64,000 bases of DNA from Pusillimonas sp. UBA3987 (GCA_002384935.1 DGCD01000014.1:62001-126000), one strand, 5' to 3'. Counted from the stretch's first letter, positions 50,654 through 60,742 are shown. A program made the numbers and translations. The notes: generated by a model from the sequence alone, not told the origin.

Positions 50654-53600
50654 ATGGAAGGCAGGCACACACATTCACATTGCCGCAAAAAACCGGCGGG
50701 GTCGACCTTAACAAAAGCCGGGTTCGCCATTTTCTGGCTCTTCGCCGGCACAATACCCCAAGCCGCGGCGCAAAACCAATGCATGCGCCCAGGCACCGAC
50801 GCACCCTGTTTGCCGGGCGGACTCACTTCGGCCGTTAACGCTGAACCGGCGCTCAATACCGGGGCGGGCAACCCGGTTCACCTGGCCACAGGCCACAAAG
50901 TCCACATTGAAAAGGATGGCCCATTCCGGCGGCACTATCACGCCAGCGGCCGCAGCCCCGGCAGCATCCTCGGTCCGGCATGGTCTATGGACTGGGAAAC
51001 TCGCCTGGCGTTGTCGACCTACCATGCAACGGTACTGCATGCCGACGCCAGCCGAACGCATTTCACGCGCAACGAAACAGACTCGACTTATACAGGCCCA
51101 GGCGGGCGCCTGGTGCAAACGGACGATGGCTGGGCATGGCAAACCCCGTACGACCAAACAATCACTTTCAATCAGCAAGGGCAACTGACCCGATTGCACA
51201 ACGCGTCTATAACGCTGGATATCCAGCGCTACCACAAGAAAGGCCATCCATGGGCTGGCCTGGCGCACACCCTTAGGCTCAATGGGCGGGAAATCCGACT
51301 GCAATATCGCCTTGTCCAAGGCAATGCACGTTTGGCGAGCATGCATTTGCCCGCCGGCACCCTGCATTACTCGTACAACCATGTCGGTAGCCGGCACGCA
51401 CCCAGATTGCGTCAGGTGAGTCGGCCCGATGGCACCGCCCACCGCTATCACTATGCGTTGCTTCCCGTGCGCGGCTCAGGCGGCCTGGTCGGCATCGACA
51501 GGCAACTTGCGCCCAACGCACCATTTCAACCCTGGCGCCACTGGACACTGGACCTGAAAGGGCGGGTTCATCGGTTTGCCATGCATCCTCTGCAACAGGC
51601 ACAAGGGCACACCCGGCACCTGGCCTTTCAATATGAAAGCCTCACTTCTCCCGGCAGTAACGGTGTTACCTATGTGAAACAGGCCAACGGCAATCACACC
51701 CGTTTTCTTTTCCAATGGATTAATGGCCGGCCCCGCCTTCATGCGGTTAGCGCAGACCCCTGCCCGGGTTGCGCGGCTCCCGGCACCCGCGCCCGGTACA
51801 CACAGTACGGCGAACTGAAACAAGTCAACAAACTATCTATTCTGCGTACCCCGCAGGGACACATTCGGCAATTGAATCCACAGCAATCGGGCTGGCCCGG
51901 ATTGCAATTGCACTTCAACCGCCAGGGCAAACTGCAGCGCTGGTTTTCATCGCTTACCGGCAATACGATACTCAGCAGAACAGAAAATGGCTTGCCCGCT
52001 CGCCGCACTTTTGCCAGCGGTCATATCTGGCAATACCAGTATGACGGTGCGCAACGGCCCGTCAGAATCACCACGGCCGGCCCTGACAATCAACACATCG
52101 TCACCACTTTGCGCTGGCGCGGCAATCGTCTAACCGGCGTACATCACCCAAACGAAACAATACAGTTCGAGTACGACCCGCAAGGACGGCTTATTGCCCG
52201 GCAAACAACCCGCCCCAGGCAAGGCACACCGCTAACCTTACGATCCCGGTTTGCCTACAACCGGCAAAACCGGCGCATTCGACACGACCTGCCCGAGGGC
52301 GGCAGCCTGCTTTACACCTGGCATGGAAATCGCTTGCAACAACTCATTTGGAAAAACGCCCAAGGGCACCGCCACATTGTCGTGCAAGCACCGCCGCCAC
52401 CCGAGTCGGCCGGCGGCTATCGCTACGGCAACGGGCTTCAAAGCACCACCGTGATCGGCCCCGGATTCGCACGCCACACATTGCAGGCCGCTACCACAAG
52501 CCCCCGCCGCACGACCATCTGGCAACAAACCTACCACCTGAACGCCCAGGGGCGGGTTGTTGAAGAGCGCATTGCCGGGCCTCAGGATCATCGCTGGCAT
52601 TACAAGTACGATCACAAGCAACGCCTGATCGGTGCCCAACGCATTGACGACACCACTGCCGGCCGAACGCGTCGCAGGCACGCCCAATGGTATGCGTGGC
52701 AAGACAGCGGCGCGCTCCTGGCACGCAAACATCCGGGTCGAACGCAATACCAGACCATTTATCGGGACCCCTCCGGACTGCCGACGCAAATCAACAATAC
52801 ACGCCTGCGTTATGGTCCCGATCGACGCCTGAAAACGGTCTCAGGCATCCATACCGTTCACTATCAGCACAATGCCTTCGGCCAGTTGATCAGGCGGCGC
52901 AGCGCCAGTCATGATTCAAGCCCGGACCAGGAGTTCTGGTATCTCGATGGGCAACGCGTTGCCGAACGAACATCCCTTTTCTTACGCCGGTATCTATATG
53001 CGCATCACACGCCGGTTGGCTTCATTCAATACAGCCACCGATTTCCACAAGGCCGGCTTTACTTTATTCAAAGTGATCTCTTGGGCGCACCTCGCATGGT
53101 TACTGATGCAAACCAAAAAATCATGTGGCGGGCGCACTATTCACCTACGGGTGAGGCCAAAGTGGACATTGAACACGTGCAACTGAACCTGCGCCTGCCC
53201 GGCCAGCATGCCGACCCCGATACCGGCTGGCACGACAACCTGCACCGTACCTACGACCCCCAGGCCGGACATTATCTGGAGCCCGATCCGCTGGGTCCGT
53301 TTCCCGGTGCAGACGCATTAGGCTATGCCATGCAACAGCCGCGCCGCTATATCGACCCGATGGGCCTGATGCTGTTCGCCTTTGACGGTACCCGCAATAA
53401 CGCACAAACACAAAGCAATGTCTGGAAGCTGGCCCAGCGTTACGAGGATGGGCCTGTTTTTTACCAGGCCGGTCCTGGCAACCCTTACGAAACCGACTGG
53501 GACGCGCTGACCGCCTATAGCGCCCCCGACATTATCGACCGGCAATGGGAGAACCTGCTGGCCGGCCTGGGCAACGCAGCAGTGAGCCCCGACAACATGC

Positions 53601-54376
53601 AACCCATCGATATCCTGGGATACTCCCGGGGCAGCGCACTGGCGCGCCATTTCGCCAATCAGGTCAGCCAATACACACGCAACAACCTGTTTTCATTCCA
53701 TGACCCATTGCGCGGGCTGATTTCCGCTTGCGTCGACCTGCGCTTCCTGGGTTTGTTCGACACGGTGGCCCAGTTCGGTATCGGTGGCAGCCGAAACCCG
53801 GAATTCAACATGGATATTAACGACAGTTGGCAATGGGTTGCCCATGCCATTGCCTTGCATGAACGCCGTTGGCTGTTCCCGCTGATGGTGGTGGGGGAAA
53901 ACCACGCGTTGAACTCGGTTGAGGCGCCTTTCGTCGGCGCCCACGCCGATATCGGCGGTGGTATTGTGATTGATGAAAAGGGGCGAAGTCTGTCGCGCGG
54001 CGATTTATCGGATGTGAGCCTGAACTGGATGCTCTGGCAAGCACGCGCAGCCCGTGTCCAGTTCAGCGACACACCCGACGATGCCTTGATTTCCACTCCC
54101 ATTCTGCATGATGCGCGCAGCCCCACAATGCGCACTGTCCAGAACGGTGATCGCCGCATTGAGAATGCCGATGGAACAAAGCGCCTGAACTACCAGGACC
54201 ATGACAGCCGTCTTGGACGCGTCACACGGGAGCAGGTTGAGTCATTCATTGAACGCTTTCCCGACTGGCGACGCCGCACTGGTCACGAAGTGGGGCAGGT
54301 CGACATGGCGGGTTATGCGGCCTGGCTGTATGATGCCCTGGGGTGGCAAATACCCGCGCAACCAGCGCTTCCCTGA
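50654..54376 (+). CDS. Exported Rhs/YD-repeat protein with C-terminal DUF2235 (Tle1-like) phospholipase domain
   Basis: The 1240-residue protein has a signal-like segment (LTKAGFAIFWLFAGTIPQAAA, about 19-39), a DUF6531-like opening GNPVHLATGHKVHIEKDG, many RHS/YD repeats, and an Rhs core end (PGQHADPDTGWHDNLHRTYD, then YIDPMGLM about 899-906). The last 330 residues are a DUF2235 hydrolase: FAFDGTRNN, GYSRGS (Ser about 991), LFDTVAQFG and HADIGGG. Tle1-type toxins are phospholipases delivered by type VI secretion. A TTG at 50627 is an alternative start; AGGAG sits one base before ATG 50654, which is too close to decide. No VgrG, chaperone or immunity gene is adjacent. Confidence 0.85.
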   Translation: MEGRHTHSHCRKKPAGSTLTKAGFAIFWLFAGTIPQAAAQNQCMRPGTDAPCLPGGLTSAVNAEPALNTGAGNPVHLATGHKVHIEKDGPFRRHYHASGRSPGSILGPAWSMDWETRLALSTYHATVLHADASRTHFTRNETDSTYTGPGGRLVQTDDGWAWQTPYDQTITFNQQGQLTRLHNASITLDIQRYHKKGHPWAGLAHTLRLNGREIRLQYRLVQGNARLASMHLPAGTLHYSYNHVGSRHAPRLRQVSRPDGTAHRYHYALLPVRGSGGLVGIDRQLAPNAPFQPWRHWTLDLKGRVHRFAMHPLQQAQGHTRHLAFQYESLTSPGSNGVTYVKQANGNHTRFLFQWINGRPRLHAVSADPCPGCAAPGTRARYTQYGELKQVNKLSILRTPQGHIRQLNPQQSGWPGLQLHFNRQGKLQRWFSSLTGNTILSRTENGLPARRTFASGHIWQYQYDGAQRPVRITTAGPDNQHIVTTLRWRGNRLTGVHHPNETIQFEYDPQGRLIARQTTRPRQGTPLTLRSRFAYNRQNRRIRHDLPEGGSLLYTWHGNRLQQLIWKNAQGHRHIVVQAPPPPESAGGYRYGNGLQSTTVIGPGFARHTLQAATTSPRRTTIWQQTYHLNAQGRVVEERIAGPQDHRWHYKYDHKQRLIGAQRIDDTTAGRTRRRHAQWYAWQDSGALLARKHPGRTQYQTIYRDPSGLPTQINNTRLRYGPDRRLKTVSGIHTVHYQHNAFGQLIRRRSASHDSSPDQEFWYLDGQRVAERTSLFLRRYLYAHHTPVGFIQYSHRFPQGRLYFIQSDLLGAPRMVTDANQKIMWRAHYSPTGEAKVDIEHVQLNLRLPGQHADPDTGWHDNLHRTYDPQAGHYLEPDPLGPFPGADALGYAMQQPRRYIDPMGLMLFAFDGTRNNAQTQSNVWKLAQRYEDGPVFYQAGPGNPYETDWDALTAYSAPDIIDRQWENLLAGLGNAAVSPDNMQPIDILGYSRGSALARHFANQVSQYTRNNLFSFHDPLRGLISACVDLRFLGLFDTVAQFGIGGSRNPEFNMDINDSWQWVAHAIALHERRWLFPLMVVGENHALNSVEAPFVGAHADIGGGIVIDEKGRSLSRGDLSDVSLNWMLWQARAARVQFSDTPDDALISTPILHDARSPTMRTVQNGDRRIENADGTKRLNYQDHDSRLGRVTREQVESFIERFPDWRRRTGHEVGQVDMAGYAAWLYDALGWQIPAQPALP

Positions 54377-54502
54377 TCGTTTCAAAGGCACAATCACTTA
54401 CGCCCCGACACGACAACAGGGAACAATTCACGCTATCATTGACTATTCGCGGTTTCTGGCCGCTTCTTGTTTAAATTTTTCTTCAGTTTCTTCATCTTAT
54501 CT

Positions 54503-56188
54503 ATGCTGCCCGGGCAACAAAAAGCACTTATTTCCCACATTGACCAAGCCGTTTCCAGTCTGGTGCCGGACCACAACGCAAACATTACCCTGGAGCGCCC
54601 GAAAGTAGCGGCCCACGGCGATATGGCAAGCAATATTGCCATGCAATTAGCCAAGCCGGCCCGGCGCAACCCGCGCGAATTGGCACAAAACATTATCGAT
54701 GAGTTGTTCAAGCAGACCCAAGTGCTGGAAATCATCGAATCGGCGGAAGTTGCCGGACCCGGCTTCATTAACTTTCGCCTGACGGCCGCCGCGCGCCAGG
54801 CGGTGTTGATTGCCATCCAGGAAGAAGGCAGCAGCTACGGCGTGCAACCGGCCCGAGACGAAAAGGTGCTGGTCGAATTCGTTTCGGCCAACCCCACCGG
54901 GCCGCTTCATGTCGGCCACGCACGCCAGGCCGCGTTGGGCGATTCTCTGTGCCGCCTATTAACCGCGCAGGGCTACGAAGTCGTTCGGGAGTTCTATTAC
55001 AACGATGCCGGTAATCAAATCGATAACCTGGCCATTAGTGTGCAGGCGCGCACCAAAGGTATTGAACCCGACGCTCCCGAATTCCCCACCGATGGCTATC
55101 GGGGTGACTATATTGTCGACATCGCCAACGATTTCCTGGCCAGGCGCACCGTGCAGGCAGCCGACGGCAACGCCGTCACCGCCAGCGGCAATATCGAGAG
55201 CCTGGAGGATATCCGCCACTTTGCGGTAGCCTATCTGCGCCGCGAACAAGACCTCGACCTGCAGGCATTCGGGCTGAAATTCGACAACTTCTACCTGGAA
55301 AGCAGTCTGTATACCTCGGGCCGGGTTGAAGCGGCTGTGCAAACACTGGTTCAAAACGGCCATACCTATGAAAAGGACGGCGCGCTTTGGTTGCGCACGA
55401 CCGAACTGGGCACCGGCGACGACAAAGATCGCGTCATGCGCAAATCGGAAGGCGGCTACACCTATTTCGTGCCCGACGTGGCCTACCACGTGGCCAAATG
55501 GGAACGCGGCTATCACCGTGCCATTAATATCCAGGGCAGCGATCACCACGGCACCATTGCACGGGTTCGCGCCGGCCTGCAAGGGCTTGGCATGAACATC
55601 CCCCTCGCATTCCCCGAATACATTCTTCACAAGATGGTGAAAGTGGTTCGCCGGGGCGCAGAAGTTAAAATTTCCAAACGCGCGGGCAGCTACGTCACGC
55701 TGCGCGACCTGGTCGACTGGGTCGGTCAGGACGCCGTACGCTTTTTCCTGGCCCAGCGTCGCGCCGACTCAGAATTCGTATTCGATATTGACCTGGCCCT
55801 GTCGAAAAGCGAAGAAAACCCGGTGTATTACATTCAGTATGCCCACGCCCGCATTTGCTCGGTGCTGGCGCAATCGGGCACCGACCCAAACGCTTTGGCG
55901 CAGGCAGACATCAGCCGCCTGGTTGCACCCACCGAGTTTGCTCTGCTACAAAGGTTGGCAGAGTTCCCCGCCACCATTTCCCTGGCGGCGCAGGAACTGG
56001 CACCGCACCATATTGCTTTCTGGTTGCGCGACTGTGCGGCCGACTTCCACGCATGGTACAACGCAGAACGTCTGCGAGTGGATGACGAATCATTGAAAAT
56101 CGCCCGACTGCGTCTTGCCCAGGCCACCCGGCAAGTTCTGGCGGAAGGTCTTGCACTACTGGGGGTTTCGGCCCCGGAAAAAATGTAA
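54503..56188 (+). CDS. argS: Arginyl-tRNA synthetase
   Basis: The 561-residue class I synthetase has the HIGH motif as HVGH (VEFVSANPTGPLHVGHARQAALGD), the KMSK-like loop KISKRAG and the C-terminal DALR domain. The ATG at 54503 is chosen; an earlier in-frame start adds 12 hydrophobic residues unlike the family. It charges tRNA-Arg. It leads to the SPOR gene 18 bases on, and then dsbA. Confidence 0.97.
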   Translation: MLPGQQKALISHIDQAVSSLVPDHNANITLERPKVAAHGDMASNIAMQLAKPARRNPRELAQNIIDELFKQTQVLEIIESAEVAGPGFINFRLTAAARQAVLIAIQEEGSSYGVQPARDEKVLVEFVSANPTGPLHVGHARQAALGDSLCRLLTAQGYEVVREFYYNDAGNQIDNLAISVQARTKGIEPDAPEFPTDGYRGDYIVDIANDFLARRTVQAADGNAVTASGNIESLEDIRHFAVAYLRREQDLDLQAFGLKFDNFYLESSLYTSGRVEAAVQTLVQNGHTYEKDGALWLRTTELGTGDDKDRVMRKSEGGYTYFVPDVAYHVAKWERGYHRAINIQGSDHHGTIARVRAGLQGLGMNIPLAFPEYILHKMVKVVRRGAEVKISKRAGSYVTLRDLVDWVGQDAVRFFLAQRRADSEFVFDIDLALSKSEENPVYYIQYAHARICSVLAQSGTDPNALAQADISRLVAPTEFALLQRLAEFPATISLAAQELAPHHIAFWLRDCAADFHAWYNAERLRVDDESLKIARLRLAQATRQVLAEGLALLGVSAPEKM

Positions 56189-56206
56189 AGGCTTACATTC
56201 GGAATT

Positions 56207-56932
56207 ATGGCTACCAAGCAACGCAAAACATCCTCATCATCCCGGTCCGGCGGAACGCTTTTCACGCTGTTGTTCGGCTTGATTCTGGGCCTGGCCATCG
56301 CCGCGGCGGTGGCGTACTTCGTTACCCAGGTTCCCATGCCATTTGCCGACAAGGCCAGTCGCAACGCCCCCAATATACTGCTGCCCGACGTGCGTGATGC
56401 ACCCGACCCTAACCGGGCGCTCATGGGCGAAGGCGGTGCCGGCGGAATCGCCGACCGAGATACCATCACGCCACCCCAGGCCCTGCCCGGCTCAGAAGAA
56501 AACCCGAGCCTCACCGACGATATCGGCGCTTTGCTGGCCACGCTGGGTGCGCCCTCACAGCCAGGAAACAACAGCACGCAAACGCAAACGCCGCGTGCGG
56601 CAACAACAAATCGCCAACCCGCCTCTGCCAATAGCGCCAATCCGGCTTCTGCCTCCACAACGCCAACGCCCTCGGCATCCGGCTCGACAGCAGCCGCCAC
56701 GCAAACCACCTACTATCTGCAAGCAGGCGCCTTCCGCTCGGAAACCGATGCCGAAGCCATGCGTGCGCGAATTATTCTGATGGGGCAACCAACCCAGATA
56801 CAGAATGCGCAGGTTAATGGCTCGACCCTTTACCGGGTCAGGCTCGGACCGTTCAAGGGTATCGATGAAATGAACCAGGCACGCGCCCAGCTGTCAGAAG
56901 CCAAGATTGAATCCTCCGTTGTTCGCCCCTGA
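56207..56932 (+). CDS. SPOR-domain membrane protein (FtsN-like)
   Basis: The 241-residue protein has a short basic N-terminus, one membrane helix (TLLFGLILGLAIAAAVAYFV, about 19-38), a Pro/Ser/Thr/Ala-rich periplasmic linker and a C-terminal SPOR domain (about 165-241: TYYLQAGAFRSETDAEAMRARII, RVRLGPFKGIDEMNQARAQL). SPOR domains bind denuded peptidoglycan at the septum. The argS-SPOR-dsbA order is common in betaproteobacteria. A role in division is likely. Confidence 0.88.
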   Translation: MATKQRKTSSSSRSGGTLFTLLFGLILGLAIAAAVAYFVTQVPMPFADKASRNAPNILLPDVRDAPDPNRALMGEGGAGGIADRDTITPPQALPGSEENPSLTDDIGALLATLGAPSQPGNNSTQTQTPRAATTNRQPASANSANPASASTTPTPSASGSTAAATQTTYYLQAGAFRSETDAEAMRARIILMGQPTQIQNAQVNGSTLYRVRLGPFKGIDEMNQARAQLSEAKIESSVVRP

Positions 56933-56966
56933 TTTTCTGATAATGAAGTTATAAAGGACTGTACTT

Positions 56967-57599
56967 ATGATGTCTGTTCACGCTTTTCTTTCCAGAACCC
57001 TGTCCGTGGCCGCGTTGGGCCTCGCCGCCCTGTTGCCTTTGTCGGCCCAGGCGCAAAGCACTTACGAAACGCTGCCTCAGGCGCAACCAACCGACACCCC
57101 GGGGAAGGTTGAAGTGCTGGAATTCTTCGCCTATTCATGCCCGCATTGCGCCACCATCGAACCGATGGTAGCCGAATGGAAAAAAGACTTGCCTGACACC
57201 GTTGTCGTGCGTCAGGTTCCCGTGGCCTTCAATGCCAGCATGGAAGACTTGCAGCGCTTGTATTACGCGCTTGAAGCCTTGGGGCGCATGGATTTGCACC
57301 CCAAGGTTTTTGACGCCATCCACGATGAACGCAAACGCATTTTTACTGAAGCTGCCATTGCCGACTGGATTGAAACGCAGGGTGTCAAACCCGACGACTA
57401 CCGTGCAGCAGCGCGCTCATTCGGCGTGACCTCGAAAGTCGCACGTGCCAAAGAGCTGGAACAGGCATACGACGTTCAAGGCACGCCCACGCTGGCCATT
57501 GGGGGCAAGTACGTTACATCGCCCAGCATGACAGGCAGTTACCAGGGCACCATTACCCAGGCCCAGAAACTGGTTGATCAGATATTGAGCGAACAGTAA
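56967..57599 (+). CDS. dsbA: Thiol:disulfide interchange protein DsbA
   Basis: The 210-residue protein has a signal peptide (LSVAALGLAALLPLSAQAQ), the thioredoxin-fold active site CPHC in FFAYSCPHCATIEP (about 55-58) and the cis-Pro loop VQGTPTLAIGG. It introduces disulfides in periplasmic proteins. AAGGA lies eight bases before the ATG. Its 3-prime end overlaps the convergent metC gene by 22 bases. Confidence 0.95.
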   Translation: MMSVHAFLSRTLSVAALGLAALLPLSAQAQSTYETLPQAQPTDTPGKVEVLEFFAYSCPHCATIEPMVAEWKKDLPDTVVVRQVPVAFNASMEDLQRLYYALEALGRMDLHPKVFDAIHDERKRIFTEAAIADWIETQGVKPDDYRAAARSFGVTSKVARAKELEQAYDVQGTPTLAIGGKYVTSPSMTGSYQGTITQAQKLVDQILSEQ

Positions 57600-58777
57600 A
57601 GCGCCTGATCCAGGTCGGCCATCAGGTCGGCCGGATCTTCCAACCCGATATGCAAACGCACGATCGGGTTGGGTCGGCCAGGCCAGTAGCTGTGCACTTT
57701 AAGCGCCAACGGATCCACCCACTGCACCAGGCTTTCAAAACCTCCCCAGGAAAAGCCGATACCGAACAGCTTTAGCGCATCAACAAAACGGCGCGACTGC
57801 GCTTCGGTCATGGCCAGCTCCACGGCCAGCATGCCATTCGAGCCGGTGCAATCACGCTCCCACAACGCATGGCCAGGATCCTGGGGCCAGGCAGGGTGAT
57901 AAATTTGCACCGTCTGCGACCAGCCCGCCAGATGGGCACAAACCTGCATGGCATTTTGTGCATGTTCACGCAGCCGAATCGGCAAAGTGCGCGCACCGCG
58001 CAAAGCCAACCAGGCGTCGTCGGCACTGACTGAATAGCCCATGGCATAGTGATTCACATTCAAGGCCTGGATGATCTCTTCATCGTTGGCCACCACCGCA
58101 CCCAGCATTAAGTCAGAATGGCCGCCAATGTATTTGGTTCCGGCAATCACCGAGACATCAGCGCCCAGATCCAGCGGGCGATACGCATACCCGGCGCCCC
58201 ACGTGTTATCGGTTACCAGCAGCAGGTTGTGCTCCCGCGCAAACTGCGCCAGCGCCGGAATATCCAGCATTTCAAACAATAACGAACCTGGCGATTCAAC
58301 ATACAGCATACGGGTGTTCTCGCGCACCAGCGGCTTCAGGTCGTCGGGCGTTGCGCGCGCATAGGTCGTTGATATATTCATGCGCTGCAGTACCGTTTTG
58401 TCCAGGTACCGAACCGGGCCATAGGCGCAATCGGCAACCAGCACGTGATCGCCCGTATTGAGCAACGCCAACATGGCCAGCGTAATGGCCGATAACCCGG
58501 AGGGTGCCAGAAAGCCGCGCTGCGCGTTCTCAAGACAGCACATGACCTCTTCCAGCGCTTCATGGGTATCCATGCCGACGCGACCATACGTCACCCCGCG
58601 CTCGCCCAGCAATTGGCGTTGTCGTGCCTGGTCGAGCGCCGCCAGATCGGCAAAACGCACGGTGCTGGTTCGCATTGATGGCAAGGCCACCGGCGCGGAA
58701 CGGGTCTCAGGGTTGAAAGGCGCCATACCGGTGTGCATCAGCCGGGTGTCCAAACGAGACGATTTCCAATCAGCCAT
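57578..58777 (-). CDS. metC: Cystathionine beta-lyase
   Basis: The 399-residue PLP enzyme of the Cys/Met metabolism family has Lys215 in SVIAGTKYIGGHSD, LYVESPGSLLFEMLDI and TDNTWGAGYAY. These fit the MetC type (Trp/Gly-rich, not the MetB/MetZ type). It cleaves cystathionine to homocysteine, pyruvate and ammonia. It overlaps dsbA at the 3-prime end. Confidence 0.92.
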   Translation of the reverse strand: MADWKSSRLDTRLMHTGMAPFNPETRSAPVALPSMRTSTVRFADLAALDQARQRQLLGERGVTYGRVGMDTHEALEEVMCCLENAQRGFLAPSGLSAITLAMLALLNTGDHVLVADCAYGPVRYLDKTVLQRMNISTTYARATPDDLKPLVRENTRMLYVESPGSLLFEMLDIPALAQFAREHNLLLVTDNTWGAGYAYRPLDLGADVSVIAGTKYIGGHSDLMLGAVVANDEEIIQALNVNHYAMGYSVSADDAWLALRGARTLPIRLREHAQNAMQVCAHLAGWSQTVQIYHPAWPQDPGHALWERDCTGSNGMLAVELAMTEAQSRRFVDALKLFGIGFSWGGFESLVQWVDPLALKVHSYWPGRPNPIVRLHIGLEDPADLMADLDQALYCSLNI

Positions 58778-58836
58778 AGTGTCTAAAATGATTTAAGATC
58801 AACGGGTTTAAACGCTACCATAAATTTCATCCCGTC

Positions 58837-59463
58837 ATGCTCACTGTTGATGTTGCCCTGTCGTTTTTCGGCATTGCCGTTTTGCTGGCGCTCAGCCCCG
58901 GCCCCGATAACCTGTTTGTTTTGATGCAGGCGGCCATGTGGGGTAAAAATGCCGGCATGGCGGTTGTGTTGGGCCTTTGCACCGGCCTGATTGGCCACAC
59001 GGTGGCCGTGGCCGTCGGGCTGGCAGCCGTGTTCGCCGCCTCGGAAACCGCATTTCTGGTATTGAAACTGGCCGGCGCAGCCTACCTGCTGTACCTGGCC
59101 TGGGGCGCATTTCGGGCCCCGGTCAGCACCACGGCGCAAACCCGCCCACCGGCATTATCGCACTGGGCACTCTACCGGCGCGGCATCATCATGAACCTCA
59201 CCAATCCGAAAGTATCGCTTTTTTTCCTGGCGTTCCTGCCGCAATTCACCTCGCCGACACGCGGTTCGGTTGCCTTGCAAACCATCAGCCTTGGCGCACT
59301 GTTCATGCTGGCCGCTTTTGCCGTATTCAGCGCCATCGCCCTGTTCTCGGGCTTTTTCAGCGCCCATTTGCAAAGGTCGGCCTTTACGCAGCGATTGATC
59401 AACCGGCTTTCGGCACTTGTCTTCGCGGGTTTGGCCCTGCGGCTGCTGCTATCGGAGCGTTAG
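58837..59463 (+). CDS. LysE family amino acid exporter
   Basis: The 208-residue membrane protein has the LysE/RhtB N-terminal signature VALSFFGIAVLLALSPGPDNLFVLMQAAMWG and about six membrane helices. It exports amino acids or related small molecules; the substrate is unclear. It is divergent from metC, which may mean that sulfur amino acids are its cargo, but that is speculative. Confidence 0.9.
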   Translation: MLTVDVALSFFGIAVLLALSPGPDNLFVLMQAAMWGKNAGMAVVLGLCTGLIGHTVAVAVGLAAVFAASETAFLVLKLAGAAYLLYLAWGAFRAPVSTTAQTRPPALSHWALYRRGIIMNLTNPKVSLFFLAFLPQFTSPTRGSVALQTISLGALFMLAAFAVFSAIALFSGFFSAHLQRSAFTQRLINRLSALVFAGLALRLLLSER

Positions 59464-59514
59464 GGACGCCGATTCGCCCCGTAACGCAAACCCGCACGAC
59501 AATTGGCTCCTGCG

Positions 59515-60597
59515 TTAAACGCGTATGAAACGAATGAGGTCGTCACTGCCCACCTCACGCTTTAACTTGCCCTCGTACCAAAGCGCGTGCAAATGCGCCA
59601 GGGCCTCGCCCATGGCAAACGTCAGTTGATGCGCATCGAGTTCACGCTGAAACATAATCGGCACAATCTCACCGGCCGTGGTCGGCTTGGAACAGGCTTG
59701 CAGTACCTCTTCAAGGCGCTCGGCATGGTGCGAAAGCTGCTGGGCGATACGTTCGTGCAACCCGGTAAATGGCCGCCCATGCGAAGGCAGCACCAGCGTA
59801 TCAGCAGGCAAATGATCGAAGTCGCGCAAAGAGTTCAGATACAGCGGCAAAGGATTGGAGTCGGGCTCGAAATCGAACACACTGACATTAGTGGAAATGC
59901 GCGGCAATACCATGTCGCCCGAAATAAGAATTTGCTGGGTTTCGCTGTATAACGACACATGCTCGGGGGCGTGGCCATAACCGACAATGACTTCCCATTC
60001 GCGCCCCCCTACGTCAATTCGATCACCATTCATGATGCGATGAAAGGATTCGGGCATGTCGGGCACCAGGCTGGGATAATAACGACCCCGCTCGCGAATC
60101 TTGTCTTGGGTTTCAGGGTCGGACAGGCCATGACGCATGAAATGACGCACCGCCACATGACCGCCGGCACCTCCGCCGCTGCCCCCATCACCTTGGGTCG
60201 TGGCTGGCTGACGCGACCACAACCGCGCAATGGCGAAGTCAGTCATGCTCATCCAAAGCGGCACGCCCCAGCGTTCGCACAACCAGTGCGCCAAGCCCAC
60301 ATGATCGGGATGCATATGCGTAACCAGGACACGCAAAACCGGCAAGCCATCCAGTGCACTCTTGAACAATTCTTCCCACAACGCCTTGACGGGCTCACGA
60401 GATACCCCACAATCGACAATGGTCCAGCCTTCACGACCGTCGATGCGATCTCGCAGCAACCACAAGTTGATGTGATCCAGTGCAAATGGCAAGGGCATGC
60501 GTATCCAGCGCACACCGTCGGCAATGTTCATTGCATGGCCAGGTTCAGGTAGGGTTTTACCCAGCGGGTAATGCAGTTTTAATTCATTCGGGTTCAT
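59515..60597 (-). CDS. Metallo-beta-lactamase-fold hydrolase
   Basis: The 360-residue protein has the MBL motif VTHMHPDHVGLAHWL (H-x-H-x-D-H), plus GYGHAPEHVSLYS and LPSHGRPFTG as further metal ligands. The C-terminal 100 residues form the helical domain of the LACTB2/glyoxalase II-like group. The ATG at 60597 has GGAG ten bases upstream. Substrate unknown; next to the thiolase it may be a thioester hydrolase. Confidence 0.85.
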   Translation of the reverse strand: MNPNELKLHYPLGKTLPEPGHAMNIADGVRWIRMPLPFALDHINLWLLRDRIDGREGWTIVDCGVSREPVKALWEELFKSALDGLPVLRVLVTHMHPDHVGLAHWLCERWGVPLWMSMTDFAIARLWSRQPATTQGDGGSGGGAGGHVAVRHFMRHGLSDPETQDKIRERGRYYPSLVPDMPESFHRIMNGDRIDVGGREWEVIVGYGHAPEHVSLYSETQQILISGDMVLPRISTNVSVFDFEPDSNPLPLYLNSLRDFDHLPADTLVLPSHGRPFTGLHERIAQQLSHHAERLEEVLQACSKPTTAGEIVPIMFQRELDAHQLTFAMGEALAHLHALWYEGKLKREVGSDDLIRFIRV

Positions 60598-60677
60598 ATC
60601 GCTGTTTCTCCGGTACAACGCCTGGTTCCTTCCCAGGCATCCCCCAGTTTAGGCCATAACGCTGTCACATTAAAATT

Positions 60678-60728
60678 TTGCGAATTTCGCTAGAATAGCC
60701 TATAAATGATGTTTTGTTTGCATTGCAA
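60678..60728 (+). promoter_or_regulatory. Sigma-70 promoter and palindrome before the thiolase gene
   Basis: TTGCGA (60678-60683) and TATAAA (60701-60706) are 17 bases apart, a good sigma-70 promoter. The exact inverted repeat TTGCATTGCAA (60718-60728) lies 12 bases downstream, near the start point, and could be an operator. It recalls TGCA-type sites of PHA-cycle repressors (PhaR), but no binding evidence exists. TAGGAG stands before the ATG. Confidence 0.55.
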
Positions 60729-60742
60729 CATAGGAGCTATTC

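Noticed and set aside
54377..54502. Possible immunity gene between the Rhs gene and argS
   Set aside because: The 126-base gap has no open frame with a start and ribosome site of useful length.
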